Shown: positions 38,501 to 46,328 of the stretch, piece by piece
Layout of the letters: each line of letters starts with the position of its first letter
Numbering within the stretch: position 1 is the first letter of the stretch
DNA from: Roseivirga sp. UBA6061
Lineage (GTDB): Bacteria; Bacteroidota; Bacteroidia; Cytophagales; Cyclobacteriaceae
NCBI GenBank assembly: GCA_002427745.1
Contig: DIYF01000127.1
Span: 62,001 to 126,000, forward strand
Length of the DNA: 64,000 bases
Reading direction: 5' to 3'
Position numbers and translations under genes: made by a program
Notes under the pieces: model-generated
Databases searched by the model: none
Told to the model about the DNA's origin: nothing
Seen by the model: only the letters and a program-made list of their open reading frames with translations

Positions 38501-38609
38501 ATGATCTGACAGTCCCCGTGACCACAGTCTGTGCGCTGGCTTCAACAGCAAGCGCACATAAAAGCAGTACGGACAGTACTTTAAAGTACGAACGTAGAGT
38601 TTTTTTCAT
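35562..38609 (-). CDS. SusC-like TonB-dependent transporter
   Basis: 1015 residues. Signal peptide (ends ASAQ), a carboxypeptidase-like regulatory domain (VTGTVRSSDDGLPLPGVSILV to FSFVGYTTQETQVG), TonB box-like segment before VVVIGYGTQEQKDLTSAI, plug domain (VPGVQIVSSG, IRGVGSLESNAAPLYVVDG, ILKDAAASAIYG) and a C-terminal 22-strand barrel ending YTLGLNIKF. There is no N-terminal STN domain, so it is unlikely to signal through an anti-sigma factor. Together with SusD it imports oligosaccharides; first gene of the PUL operon, downstream of the membrane regulator. Confidence 0.96.
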   Translation of the reverse strand: MKKTLRSYFKVLSVLLLCALAVEASAQTVVTGTVRSSDDGLPLPGVSILVKSTLKGTSTLADGTYRLEVPSGESILVFSFVGYTTQETQVGNRSQINVVMAPDISQLGEVVVIGYGTQEQKDLTSAIATVKSEDIVKTPTAQAMQSLQGKVPGVQIVSSGAPGAAPTVRIRGVGSLESNAAPLYVVDGMFFDSIDFLNTSDIETISILKDAAASAIYGVRASNGVVLITTKGGGYNQAPKVTYDGYYGVQVAQNVLKLSNAEQFTEYALATGSAADASFIQNAFQRFGRSRINPNVPDVNTDWYNEVLQTAPMQNHAISVNGGNETTRYSVGVSYFQQDGLLRDTRNEYERLNFRTKLDFDVSDRLSIGGNINISNATQYNAENAVWFKTYFAVPILPVYDDQNTAATPFGLSNAQTLGYRGSQNPFYDLLYDDNRNKIGKFLANFHFDYDIIPQKLSFRSAYNYSFSNINVRNVDFEYSDGVTDFQSSIRRSHATSYDQIWDNYLTYKENFGLHSLTAVVGYSYRSETNEGLFARGTELDPFPDRSMEELWYLALADGIDEGGVGDFGSRIFGASYFTRLAYNYDDRYLLYGTFRRDGNNKFQQKWGNFFTIGAGWVLSEEEFFSMPNVDFLKIRGGWGQLGNDGVTAAVGAPTIAPRFLAIDDQRVPGNVVIPTFDFVDRWETTEELNVGVTSRMFKERLSLEADYFVRDTENAAVTIILPLIRDNVRRSVAGIRNSGFEMALNWSDKIGSDWNYSIGGNFATLNNEVLSLGGPQYLDAGSAEFRQRSIVGQPLQAFFGYETDGIFQNQAEITNSGYTSEFINDAGIEPGDFRYKDQNGDGVIDDADRVVLGSYLPDLTYGLNLSVSYKNIDLSANFQGQQGHSILNRKRGEIIFTTDTNIDAELATNLWTGEGTSNRYPSAAGLRKGWNQSMSDYFVEDGSYFRVQNIRVSYNLTGKEILGTPMPDTRITFTAERPLTFFNYNGFTPEVANGIDRQTYPIPAVYTLGLNIKF

Positions 38610-38881
38610 GCCTTATTCTTATTTGGTTTTCGATAATGAAATTGTTGCAAATGAGTTTTTGACGACTCTTTAGTAATGCTAGTTGATGTATTATTGATGA
38701 ACCAAATTTTGAAAAGGAAAAAGGCCTTTTTTTGGATGAATGGCGGGTTCTGTCAGAGAGTAATATTGCGCATTAATATCAATGATTTTTACACATATAG
38801 GCTATTTTAGGGCTGAAAACGTTTGCATATCCCACTTCAATAACAAGCGCTTTTGGGAAGCCACTTTTTAAGTCTGTCGGG
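38610..38881 (-). promoter_or_regulatory. susC upstream control region
   Basis: 272 nt between the regulator and susC, both on the minus strand. No exact TAnnTTTG box reads toward susC, which fits an activator-dependent promoter. Two palindrome-like candidates for operators are present: an imperfect 18-nt one centred on TGCGCA (38761-38778) and AAACGTTT (38817-38824) within GAAAACGTTTGCAT. Confidence 0.4.
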
Positions 38882-40732
38882 TCAACTTAAATGACTACTG
38901 AACAGGTTGTGTATAAGGACGGTAGAGGAGTCTCCTTTTTCTGCATTGTATACCTTTTCAATCTTCTTTTTAAAATTCCAGACCGTGTTGCGTCTCATGT
39001 CGAGCATCTCAGCCAGCTGATCGAGGGTGTACTTGTTCTGACGGTTGTTGGTGATGTAAAGAATGAAGAAGGCCTTCTCAATGGGGAACTTGATACCATG
39101 AAAAATGGTGTTGCTGGTAACGGACTCCGAATAGCCACACTTGGAACATCTTCTGTGGAACTTCACACGGCCTTCCTGGTATTTATTATTACTGCATCTG
39201 GCACAGTGGTAACCATTACCCCATTTGAGCTTTTCCAGAAAGAGATAGCAGGTAGCCTGATCAGGGAAGATCTTGACAAATTGATCCAGCGTGAGGTTCT
39301 TATTGATCAGACGGTCCTGAAGAATTTCCTTTACATTATTCTTTAGTTTCCAGTTGTCGAGGTCCAGCTTGGAGTTGATTTTGTTAACCTCTTTCTTTTG
39401 TTCGATCAGGCGGAGATTGGCTTCGGCCAGCTCCAGGTTTTTCTCTTCTATTTGTTTTGTCCGCTCTTTGATTTTTTCTTCCAGCTCGCGGTTTACCTTG
39501 TCTTTGAGCTCAGCATTTTCCTGGTGTTGCCTGATGATCCGTTTCATAGCCCTGTCCCGGTTTGATTTTAATATGCGAACCCGGTCGCTCAGTGCGAAAG
39601 TCAGGAAAAGCATCTCCAGTATAAAACAGATGTGCAGAGAGTAATAGGAGAGTGTAACAAATGGGATAACGGACAAATAGAGCAGCGCCTTGAGCAGAAA
39701 ACCCAGGAACAGGATGCCGTAGGCCAGTACGAAGAACCTGGCGGGCTGAAATCCTTTTTTCCAGACATAAATACTGGTGTAGAAGATCAGCGTGAGCGGC
39801 AGAATCTCAATGTTTCTGTGCTCGAACCACTCATGCCTGAAAAGCAGGGTATAGACAAACAAAGCTGACCGGATGATGAGGACAGCCTTTAGCAACATAT
39901 CCAGCTTCGGGGCTTTGGTAGCGGTGTTCAGGAAACGTCTTGAGAAAAGAAGCGACCAGAATATCAGTGAGAACAGGGCCGTACCATAGGCATACTGGTT
40001 CCATTCGGGCCAGCCGGGCCAGAGGTACTGAAAAGCGGTGCCATCAATACACATGGCATAGATCCCGACACTCAGAATGTAAAATGTATAGAAGAGGTAT
40101 TTCTGCTCTCGAATGGCCACAAACATCAGGATGTTGTAGACAGAGATCACGAAGATCATCCCGTAGAAAATACCATAGAGAAAGTACTCACTCAGGGCAT
40201 AGCCTATGAATTCGTTTACTGTGCGAATGGCAATGCGGATGTCGGCATAGGAATGCGATTTGACCTTGAAATAGAGATTCTGTTGCCCGATAATCTCTGA
40301 GTCAATAATCCATTCGAAATTTTTATGAACGAAGGCTTTCTGGCTGAAATCGTAGGCATCGCCTACCTGTTCTACCCGGTAATCACCATCTGAAGTAGGG
40401 AAGTAGGCGGTGATTTCATCAATAGTCTGATCGTAGAATTCGAGCATCCATTCCTTCTCCAGGTTGCGTGCTACCAGCAGTGGCACTTTGACCCAGTAGG
40501 TACAACTGACGCAGTAGTCTTTGGGCTTATAGCTGGGATGGATCGAGAATTTCTTTTGATCTCCTACGATGTCTTCAAACTCCAATACCCCCGCACTGTC
40601 TATATGAATGGGCATGTCATGTAGAAAAAGCTCTACCGCCCTGGCAGAATCATCTATAAAGATGCGCTCTCTTTCTGTTTGAAAGAGGAGAGGGGTTGCC
40701 AGAAGTAAAGCCAGAGCTAAAGACCGAATCAT
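38882..40732 (-). CDS. 7TMR-DISM membrane regulator with transposase-type zinc ribbon and HTH
   Basis: 616 residues. Signal peptide (1-18); extracytoplasmic DISMED2-like sensor (about 30-170, beginning IFIDDSARAVELFL); seven-helix 7TMR-DISM block (about 185-395, starting EYFLYGIFYGMIFVISVYNI); coiled coil (about 400-485, ELEEKIKERTKQIEEKNLEL); then a zinc ribbon with C510/C513 and C529/C532. The ribbon context, FPDQATCYLFLEKLKWGNG, CARC, CSKCG, SVTSNTIFHG and KFPIEKAFF, follows the N-terminal domain of IS1595-type transposases. A helix-turn-helix (about 568-594, LDQLAEMLDMRRNTVWNFKK) ends it. No transposase catalytic domain exists. It precedes susC, same strand, so it is the likely regulator of this PUL. 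Confidence 0.85.
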   Translation of the reverse strand: MIRSLALALLLATPLLFQTERERIFIDDSARAVELFLHDMPIHIDSAGVLEFEDIVGDQKKFSIHPSYKPKDYCVSCTYWVKVPLLVARNLEKEWMLEFYDQTIDEITAYFPTSDGDYRVEQVGDAYDFSQKAFVHKNFEWIIDSEIIGQQNLYFKVKSHSYADIRIAIRTVNEFIGYALSEYFLYGIFYGMIFVISVYNILMFVAIREQKYLFYTFYILSVGIYAMCIDGTAFQYLWPGWPEWNQYAYGTALFSLIFWSLLFSRRFLNTATKAPKLDMLLKAVLIIRSALFVYTLLFRHEWFEHRNIEILPLTLIFYTSIYVWKKGFQPARFFVLAYGILFLGFLLKALLYLSVIPFVTLSYYSLHICFILEMLFLTFALSDRVRILKSNRDRAMKRIIRQHQENAELKDKVNRELEEKIKERTKQIEEKNLELAEANLRLIEQKKEVNKINSKLDLDNWKLKNNVKEILQDRLINKNLTLDQFVKIFPDQATCYLFLEKLKWGNGYHCARCSNNKYQEGRVKFHRRCSKCGYSESVTSNTIFHGIKFPIEKAFFILYITNNRQNKYTLDQLAEMLDMRRNTVWNFKKKIEKVYNAEKGDSSTVLIHNLFSSHLS

Positions 40733-40839
40733 AAATTGGATCGATGACTGTAAGACAAGTTACAGATAAAGCGGTTTTTTGAGGTCTATATTATACAGAC
40801 CGTCTAAAGTATATGATAGATTGATAATTATGGCACTGA

Positions 40840-41532
40840 TCAGCGGTTGGCCAGTGCCCGGGCGATAGCTTTTTGCGCCAGAGGTTCCATAATATCATAG
40901 CCCGCCTTGTTCGGGTGAACGCCATCATCACCCAATGATTTCTTTAAACCATCCCGGCTATCGGCCATGGCCGTGAAGTAGTCCAGGTAAACCATATCGT
41001 TTTCTTCAGCGTATTTCTTAATCATCGCGTTCAGCCTGACGATTTTCTGTGCCGGTTGCAGCCCCGGTTTCCAGGGGTAATCATACACGGGAAGCACGGA
41101 AGAGAGCACTACCTGTATACCATTGGCCCGGGCCAGCTCAGCCATGGACTTCAGGTTGCCGAAGATCATTTCCAGTGTCATGGGGCCTGTATTTCCGGCA
41201 ATGTCGTTGGTGCCTGCCAGAATCACCACTACTTTGGGCTGAAGGTCAATGACATCTGGCCTGAAACGGATTAACATCTGTGGGGTGGTCTGACCACTGA
41301 TACCCCGTCCGATATAGTCGTTTTTATAAAAGAAGTCAGGGTTCATGGAAACCCAGCCTTCGGTGATAGAATTGCCCATAAATACCACCCTTTGTTCATC
41401 AGCACCCAGTGCGCTGAGTTTGGCATTGTCAATTTTGTATCGTTCCAGGTTGGCCCAGTCCTGGGCTTCAGCAGTGTTGATCATAAAGCAGGTGAAAGAG
41501 AGAATGGAGGAGATAAGCTTCAAAGCTTTCAT
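40840..41532 (-). CDS. Exported SGNH/GDSL hydrolase
   Basis: 230 residues, signal peptide ending NTAEAQ. The four SGNH blocks are intact: block I VFMGNSITEGW (Ser), block II GRGISGQTT (Gly), block III LAGTNDIAG (Asn) and block V DDGVHPNKAGY (Asp, His). Family members include acetylxylan esterases, rhamnogalacturonan acetylesterases and lipases. Located upstream of the PUL regulator, same strand, 107 nt apart; it could deacylate the same glycan, but it may be an independent gene. Confidence 0.9.
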   Translation of the reverse strand: MKALKLISSILSFTCFMINTAEAQDWANLERYKIDNAKLSALGADEQRVVFMGNSITEGWVSMNPDFFYKNDYIGRGISGQTTPQMLIRFRPDVIDLQPKVVVILAGTNDIAGNTGPMTLEMIFGNLKSMAELARANGIQVVLSSVLPVYDYPWKPGLQPAQKIVRLNAMIKKYAEENDMVYLDYFTAMADSRDGLKKSLGDDGVHPNKAGYDIMEPLAQKAIARALANR

Positions 41533-41661
41533 AATATTGCGCGTTTGTATCGAAGATAATAAAAGGTGGCGTAAAGTGAGGCTTTGGTTGTGATTGTGAG
41601 GACAGGGGCTTTGTACCCCTTGAGAGTCAGAGCCTGCTAGAGAAGTCCCGAACTCTTTTCT

Positions 41662-41742
41662 GAGATTCCTTCACTTCCCTTCGGTTGTTCGGAATGACGT
41701 TACTATTGGTCATTGCGAGGAAGGAACGACCAAAGCAATCTT
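41662..41742. repeat. Dispersed intergenic repeat sequences
   Basis: Two short segments in the 269-nt gap, GAGATTCC...GGAATGAC (41662-41698) and GTCATTGCGAGG...CAATCTT (41709-41742), have the form of repeats seen between genes in many bacterial genomes. Only one copy of each is in the window, so the assignment rests on recognition of the motif. Confidence 0.45.
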
Positions 41743-41801
41743 ATGGTCATCTATGAGTATTATGGATTTAGCTGTTGGCTTGTCAGGTGTTTAATGTGTT
41801 A

Positions 41802-44456
41802 TCACTTAAAGAATCGATAGGTCAGCTTGACCAGGAAAGTGTTTTCAGGACGCTTGTCAAAGATCTGATTACGGAAGTTATCCCTGAGACTGCCGTCAGC
41901 CAGCGCGGTATTGGTGATTCCCTGTGACCAGACCAGAAAGACCTCTGACCCAGGTATGTATTCATATCGGAGAACAAGGTTAGACCTGAATTGTGCAAAC
42001 GAGAAGTCCGGATTGCCGAAAGTGTAATCTTCGAGGCCGTCCAGGTTTTCGTCAATGGAGATCTGACTCATATCGGCAGTGTAGGTGAGTTGGTCGGGTG
42101 TATATGTGGCCAGCTGCTCCTGACGAGATTCTGCCAGTGGACTTGAAATGAAATTGATATTGGTGTGTCTGCCCACTGAGATATAGGGCTCTCCGTAATA
42201 TTGGATGGAGAAATTGGAGTTGATGGAATAATTAAGTCTGACAGCCATGCTGAGCGTTTCCTGTTCCAGAATGCCCGTGATATATCGGTTTTGTCCCTGA
42301 TAGCTTACCTGGCTGATATATTGCAGGCGGTTGTTGATCTCGGTATAGCCGGGGTTGAGTGAAATATTGAATTGATTCATGGGTTGCCAGGTAATCTCAA
42401 TACTGTTTTGCAAAAGGTAATAACTGTCGGTTCCCCCGTTTTTGGTCCAGCCGTTGAGTGAGGCTGAAAGCTGCTTACGACTATCTGTTCCCAGGGCCCA
42501 CCAAAATCCTGACTGATCTGCCAGAAAAAGCCGGGGGCCACCTCGTAACAGAGATTTGGAATAAATATGTGGCTGTAAAAAGTAGCCCAGGGTAGCTGTC
42601 CAGTTATTGGTAAATGTGCCATTCAGCTCTACATCCCAATCGAAATAGTTGTGGTTACCTTCGAAGTCCCAGACGAGCCAGTGTTTGTAACCGACCGAGG
42701 CATCACGAAAAATACTGAAGGGTTTGAGAGACTGGTAGGTAATACCAAAGTAATTCTGAATATCATCTGCTTCGCGCAAGAAACCAATGTCGTTCAGCTC
42801 CAGTCCGGGGGACCTCCAGGTAAGGCCGGTTTCAAATTTCACATGACCCTGCCCGGCTTTTCCGAACTTTAAATCTCCTCCATGGCCGCTTAGTGAGGTT
42901 TTGTTCGGGTCTACTTCCAAATGGGAGGCATCTTCCCGCTGAAAAAGGTGTCTTATCGAATTTTGAGTCCTGGTAATGGATTCAGCGGTCCCCTTCACGT
43001 TACTTGCCACAAAGCTACCGCCTATATACCAGGTACGGTTGTTCCATTGGTGTTTAAAGTCAAGGCCGGCACTAATGGCAGATCTATGAAGGAAATCCAG
43101 GTCTTCCGTGAGATCACGGAGCGTGGAGGTGAAGATAGCTCCGATATAACTGTTACGGTGGTTCAGGTCTTTTTGCACCCTGCCCACAAAGTAATTGGTA
43201 AGTGGCTCTACCGGTATCTCGCGTGTGTTGCCGTCTTTACTCAACTGAGCGTATTCTGCTGAGGTGATGCTTTCCATAATGCCAATAGACAAGCCTTTTT
43301 TTGTTTTACCGCTGAATTTGGCTGCTCCCAGTATGGTTGTCCGCTCGGCCAGGCTGGCGTACTCTCCGGGTTCTGTGATGACGCTACCTTGCGGGCTTCT
43401 TCCTATTCTCCTGGAGTAAAAGAGGTTATCGCTGCTAAAAGAACCTCCAATGACCGGAGCGGAAAAGCGATAATCGAAGATTTCTTTGTTGGCTACAAAA
43501 AAGGGCCTTTGTTCTCTGAAGAAGAGTTGGAAACCATCCAGGGCAATGGCGGCCGGGTCGGCCTCTACCTGTCCAAAATCCGGATTGATGGTGAAATCCA
43601 GTGCGAGGTTATTGGTAATGCCAATCTTGCCATCCAGGCCAAAGGAAGTGGTGGTGATATCTGAATTGCGAAATGGGTTTTCCTGCTCTTTTTCAAAGGT
43701 TTTAAGAGAGCCCACCAAGAAGGGTTGAAGCTCAAGTTGCTTTTGCGATTTGAGGCCATTGAGGCCGGTGAGCCGGCCAAACTCGCTTACCCAGCCGGGA
43801 GCATCCAGTGGTACGCGCTGCCAGACGGATTTCTCTTCATTGCGGAAAAACCTTCTCCTCAGTTGTAGCCCCCAGGTCTGTTGTGCAGCTTTTCCAAAAC
43901 GCAGTTGTGTTAAGGGAATCTTCATTTCCGCTGACCAGCCCTCGGAGGTAATGGCTGTTTTGACATACCAGATGGGGTTCCAACTGATGTCCTCACCGGC
44001 ACCGTTTTGTGTAATCACCTTATCACCTTTGACTCCGGCAGCTGTGACGGCAAAAGAAAAGGCAGAATTCATGTCACGATCGCTGTCGAAGATCACCTCT
44101 ACCCAGTCACCGTCATTGTCATCTCTGCGCGACATGCGACTGTTGATTTGTTCAGGGCTACTATCAAGACATAGTATACCCACATAGAGATAGCGATTAT
44201 CATACAAAATGCTAAACCGGGTCTGTTGAGATGGCGCTGTGTTTTCCGCTGGAGTGCGTTGGATAAATGAGCCGCTCCAGCTGGCCTGAGACCATATGGA
44301 CTCAGACAAACTGCCGTCAATTTCCGGCACACTTGCTTGGGTGATTTTATCGGCTGTATGTATGCGCTTTTTTACAACCGTACCAGCCTGCTGAGCCAGT
44401 ACCAGGGTGGGAAATAAGAAGAGGGCTGCGACCAGTTTTAGCTTCAGAGATGTCAT
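41802..44456 (-). CDS. DUF5916 outer-membrane protein with CBM9-like domain
   Basis: 884 residues with signal peptide (ends LAQQAG). The N-terminal CBM9-like beta-sandwich (about 35-230: PEIDGSLSESIWSQA, SILYDNRYLYVGILC, WVEVIFDSDRDMN) precedes a long beta-barrel-like DUF5916 region ending KLTYRFFK, a C-terminus typical of outer-membrane barrels. Members are linked with heavy-metal, siderophore or phosphate stress in various Bacteroidota but have no settled function. Divergent from the LysR gene 142 nt away, which may control it. Confidence 0.85.
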   Translation of the reverse strand: MTSLKLKLVAALFLFPTLVLAQQAGTVVKKRIHTADKITQASVPEIDGSLSESIWSQASWSGSFIQRTPAENTAPSQQTRFSILYDNRYLYVGILCLDSSPEQINSRMSRRDDNDGDWVEVIFDSDRDMNSAFSFAVTAAGVKGDKVITQNGAGEDISWNPIWYVKTAITSEGWSAEMKIPLTQLRFGKAAQQTWGLQLRRRFFRNEEKSVWQRVPLDAPGWVSEFGRLTGLNGLKSQKQLELQPFLVGSLKTFEKEQENPFRNSDITTTSFGLDGKIGITNNLALDFTINPDFGQVEADPAAIALDGFQLFFREQRPFFVANKEIFDYRFSAPVIGGSFSSDNLFYSRRIGRSPQGSVITEPGEYASLAERTTILGAAKFSGKTKKGLSIGIMESITSAEYAQLSKDGNTREIPVEPLTNYFVGRVQKDLNHRNSYIGAIFTSTLRDLTEDLDFLHRSAISAGLDFKHQWNNRTWYIGGSFVASNVKGTAESITRTQNSIRHLFQREDASHLEVDPNKTSLSGHGGDLKFGKAGQGHVKFETGLTWRSPGLELNDIGFLREADDIQNYFGITYQSLKPFSIFRDASVGYKHWLVWDFEGNHNYFDWDVELNGTFTNNWTATLGYFLQPHIYSKSLLRGGPRLFLADQSGFWWALGTDSRKQLSASLNGWTKNGGTDSYYLLQNSIEITWQPMNQFNISLNPGYTEINNRLQYISQVSYQGQNRYITGILEQETLSMAVRLNYSINSNFSIQYYGEPYISVGRHTNINFISSPLAESRQEQLATYTPDQLTYTADMSQISIDENLDGLEDYTFGNPDFSFAQFRSNLVLRYEYIPGSEVFLVWSQGITNTALADGSLRDNFRNQIFDKRPENTFLVKLTYRFFK

Positions 44457-44586
44457 GGCGAATCCGGTTTTATGAAAATGATGTCACAAAACTGGAGCAG
44501 ACCTTCAGTCTTTGCCAGAAAGCTGATTGAATGGTTTTGAGGGGGCTGACTGAATTTTTTTCAGAATCGCCTATCTAATAGTTAAT

Positions 44587-44594
44587 TACCTTTG
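44587..44594 (+). promoter_or_regulatory. Candidate -7 element of the LysR gene, leaderless start
   Basis: TACCTTTG is an exact TAnnTTTG box ending 4 nt before the ATG at 44599, which would put the transcription start at or next to the A of the start codon. Confidence 0.4.
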
Positions 44595-44598
44595 AGTC

Positions 44599-45486
44599 AT
44601 GGAATTGAAGTATTTCAGGTTGATCAAAACCATTGCCGAGGAAGGGAATATCGCCAACTCTTCAGAGAGGCTTTTTCTTACCCAGTCTGCGCTGAGCCAT
44701 CAGCTGCGGGACCTGGAAGAGCGCCTGGGTTTTAAGGTGTTTCATAGAACTCGTAACAAATGGGTACTGACTGAAGAGGGGGAGGAACTCCATAAGCTGG
44801 CCAACACCTTGCTCAGGTCGATAGAAGAGGGCTTTCAGAATATTCAGCAGATTAAGGAAGGCTCCAAAGGTACCATCAGGCTGAGTGCTGAGTGTCACTC
44901 TTTCTTCCATGACCTGCCGGCATTTGTACAGAAAATGGCGGTACTCTATCCGGAGATTCAGGTAGACCTGAGCCTGGGCGCTACGCATCAGACCATTTCA
45001 CAATTACTGTCAGATGAGCTGGATATTGCTATCGTTACTACCGAACCTGCCAGTGACCTGCTAACGAGTATCGAGGTGTTCAGAGATGAGATTTTTGCGC
45101 TGATGCATGTGGAATACCCGCTTCATGACCTGGATTATCTGGACGCCAGCCATTTCTCAGATATGCATCTGATTATCAATTCCTTTCCCATGGAGAATGT
45201 ATCGGTGCATGAGCATTTTCTCAAGCCCAACCGGATTACACCCCGTAAGATTTCTGCTATTCCGTTTACGGAGGTTTCGCTGCAAATGGTAAGGGCCAAT
45301 ATGGGCGTGATGTGCCTGCCCAAGTGGACGCTGAATTCATTCAAATTGCCAGAGGATTTAGTCTTTAAACGCATAGGGAAGTATGGTTTGAGACGAACGC
45401 ATTATCTGGTGGTAAAGGAGGAGAATCGGAATAAAAAGCACTTTGAGGCGTTTATCTCAAATTTTCAGGAGGAGTTTGTTGGATGA
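44599..45486 (+). CDS. LysR-family transcriptional regulator
   Basis: 295 residues: N-terminal winged HTH (FRLIKTIAEEGNIANSSERL, LTQSALSHQLRDLEERLG, FHRTRNKWVLTEEG) and a periplasmic-binding-fold effector domain (GTIRLSAECHSFFHDLP to RANMGVMCLPKWTL). It is divergently oriented from the DUF5916 gene, the classic layout for LysR regulators and their target. Effector unknown. Confidence 0.93.
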   Translation: MELKYFRLIKTIAEEGNIANSSERLFLTQSALSHQLRDLEERLGFKVFHRTRNKWVLTEEGEELHKLANTLLRSIEEGFQNIQQIKEGSKGTIRLSAECHSFFHDLPAFVQKMAVLYPEIQVDLSLGATHQTISQLLSDELDIAIVTTEPASDLLTSIEVFRDEIFALMHVEYPLHDLDYLDASHFSDMHLIINSFPMENVSVHEHFLKPNRITPRKISAIPFTEVSLQMVRANMGVMCLPKWTLNSFKLPEDLVFKRIGKYGLRRTHYLVVKEENRNKKHFEAFISNFQEEFVG

Positions 45487-45519
45487 TTAAAAAGACAATT
45501 CCGATATGAGGTACCTGTC

Positions 45520-45551
45520 TTTCTTTTCTTTGTCTGCACAAAGAAAAGAAA
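45520..45551. repeat. Long perfect inverted repeat
   Basis: TTTCTTTTCTTTGT (45520-45533) and ACAAAGAAAAGAAA (45538-45551) form a 14-bp perfect stem with a 4-nt loop, 33 nt after the LysR stop. On either strand the arms are pyrimidine- or purine-rich and could act as a bidirectional terminator, but the shape is that of a known dispersed repeat type. A short plus-strand frame that runs through it (45506-45745) is not a credible gene. Confidence 0.6.
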
Positions 45552-46024
45552 CTAAAGAAATGCCTCCGAAAACACCAAATCCAAGTCTGGTTTTTGCCGC
45601 ACATGGCCAGCGCGTACCAAATCCAACCTGCCTTGTATTTCGCGCAGTTTTCGGATTATCCGCCCCCCTTTATGACCAAAGGGTGGAAGTTCCTTACCAA
45701 ATCTGGTTACTGGGAAATAGTGCCTTTGATATCGCCCGGGACTAGTTTTTTGCCTGCTTTATTTATCAATCTGATCCTAAGCCTCCCAAACCTTAAGCTC
45801 TTTTCTCTTTTGGGGAATCAATATATTAGTGAACGATACCATAGGTTTTTTGTCTGGAATAGTGGTGACTTTTGGTTAAATGGGTAAAGTACCTAGTAAC
45901 GAAAAAACTACCTTAACAGCAAGGTTGCCCCTGCGCTGAAAGCTCATCGCAATGGCTGTATTGACTTGGCAATTTTTGCTGATGAACAATTTTACTTTTG
46001 TCCCGAGATGAACTCTCGTTAGGT
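45552..46024. other. Gene-free, repeat-rich stretch
   Basis: No supported gene. It contains the flank of the 45520-45551 inverted repeat, short spurious frames, and the decayed copy of the ABM gene end (45768-45822). It looks like a region of past insertion or duplication followed by decay. Confidence 0.55.
45768..45822 (-). pseudogene. Decayed duplicate of the 3' end of the ABM-domain gene
   Basis: On the minus strand this segment matches the last about 55 nt of the gene at 46685-47071 (matching part 46681-46736) with roughly four of five bases identical, including TCTGATC, GCCTCCC and AGCTCTTTT, but with single-base gaps that break the frame. Only the extreme 3' end is present. Confidence 0.6.
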
Positions 46025-46327
46025 TTATTTAATCCACAACTTCCATATGTCGATGAAAGTCAGTGTCATGGCTGCAAGTGATAGGAATATGCTTAGAAAA
46101 CTAAGGGCTCTGTTTTCCTTTTTGATTAATGAAACGGAGCTAGCTATAAGGGCAAGAACTCCTAAAATGACATAGTTGTACCTATCCAAATAATTGAGAA
46201 CTATTAGACTTTGACTCTTTCCGGTTGCCAGATTATAGGAAAGTGCGAGATCATAATTGATTTTAAAGGCAATTATGATACAACCAAGACTCAGCAGAAC
46301 AGATATGTGATATAGTTTTATGGACAT
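46025..46327 (-). CDS. Small hypothetical membrane protein
   Basis: 100 residues with three predicted transmembrane segments (about 5-22, 50-68 and 76-96) and no recognised motif. It begins 1 nt after the stop of the receiver-like gene, so it is probably in the same operon. Function unknown. The AT-rich composition of this gene differs somewhat from its neighbours. Confidence 0.6.
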   Translation of the reverse strand: MSIKLYHISVLLSLGCIIIAFKINYDLALSYNLATGKSQSLIVLNYLDRYNYVILGVLALIASSVSLIKKENRALSFLSIFLSLAAMTLTFIDIWKLWIK

Positions 46328-46328
46328 G

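Noticed and set aside
38718..38731. AAAAAGGCCTTTTT as a terminator of the membrane regulator gene
   Set aside because: A palindrome without a loop and far from the stop codon; it cannot form a normal terminator hairpin.
38882..40732. Transposase gene or IS1595 insertion
   Set aside because: Only the zinc-ribbon/HTH part is present, fused in frame to a membrane sensor, with no DDE catalytic domain and no terminal inverted repeats.
45506..45745. 79-residue plus-strand frame after the LysR gene
   Set aside because: It runs through a 14-bp inverted repeat of a dispersed type, has no recognisable domain and unusual composition; treated as repeat DNA.
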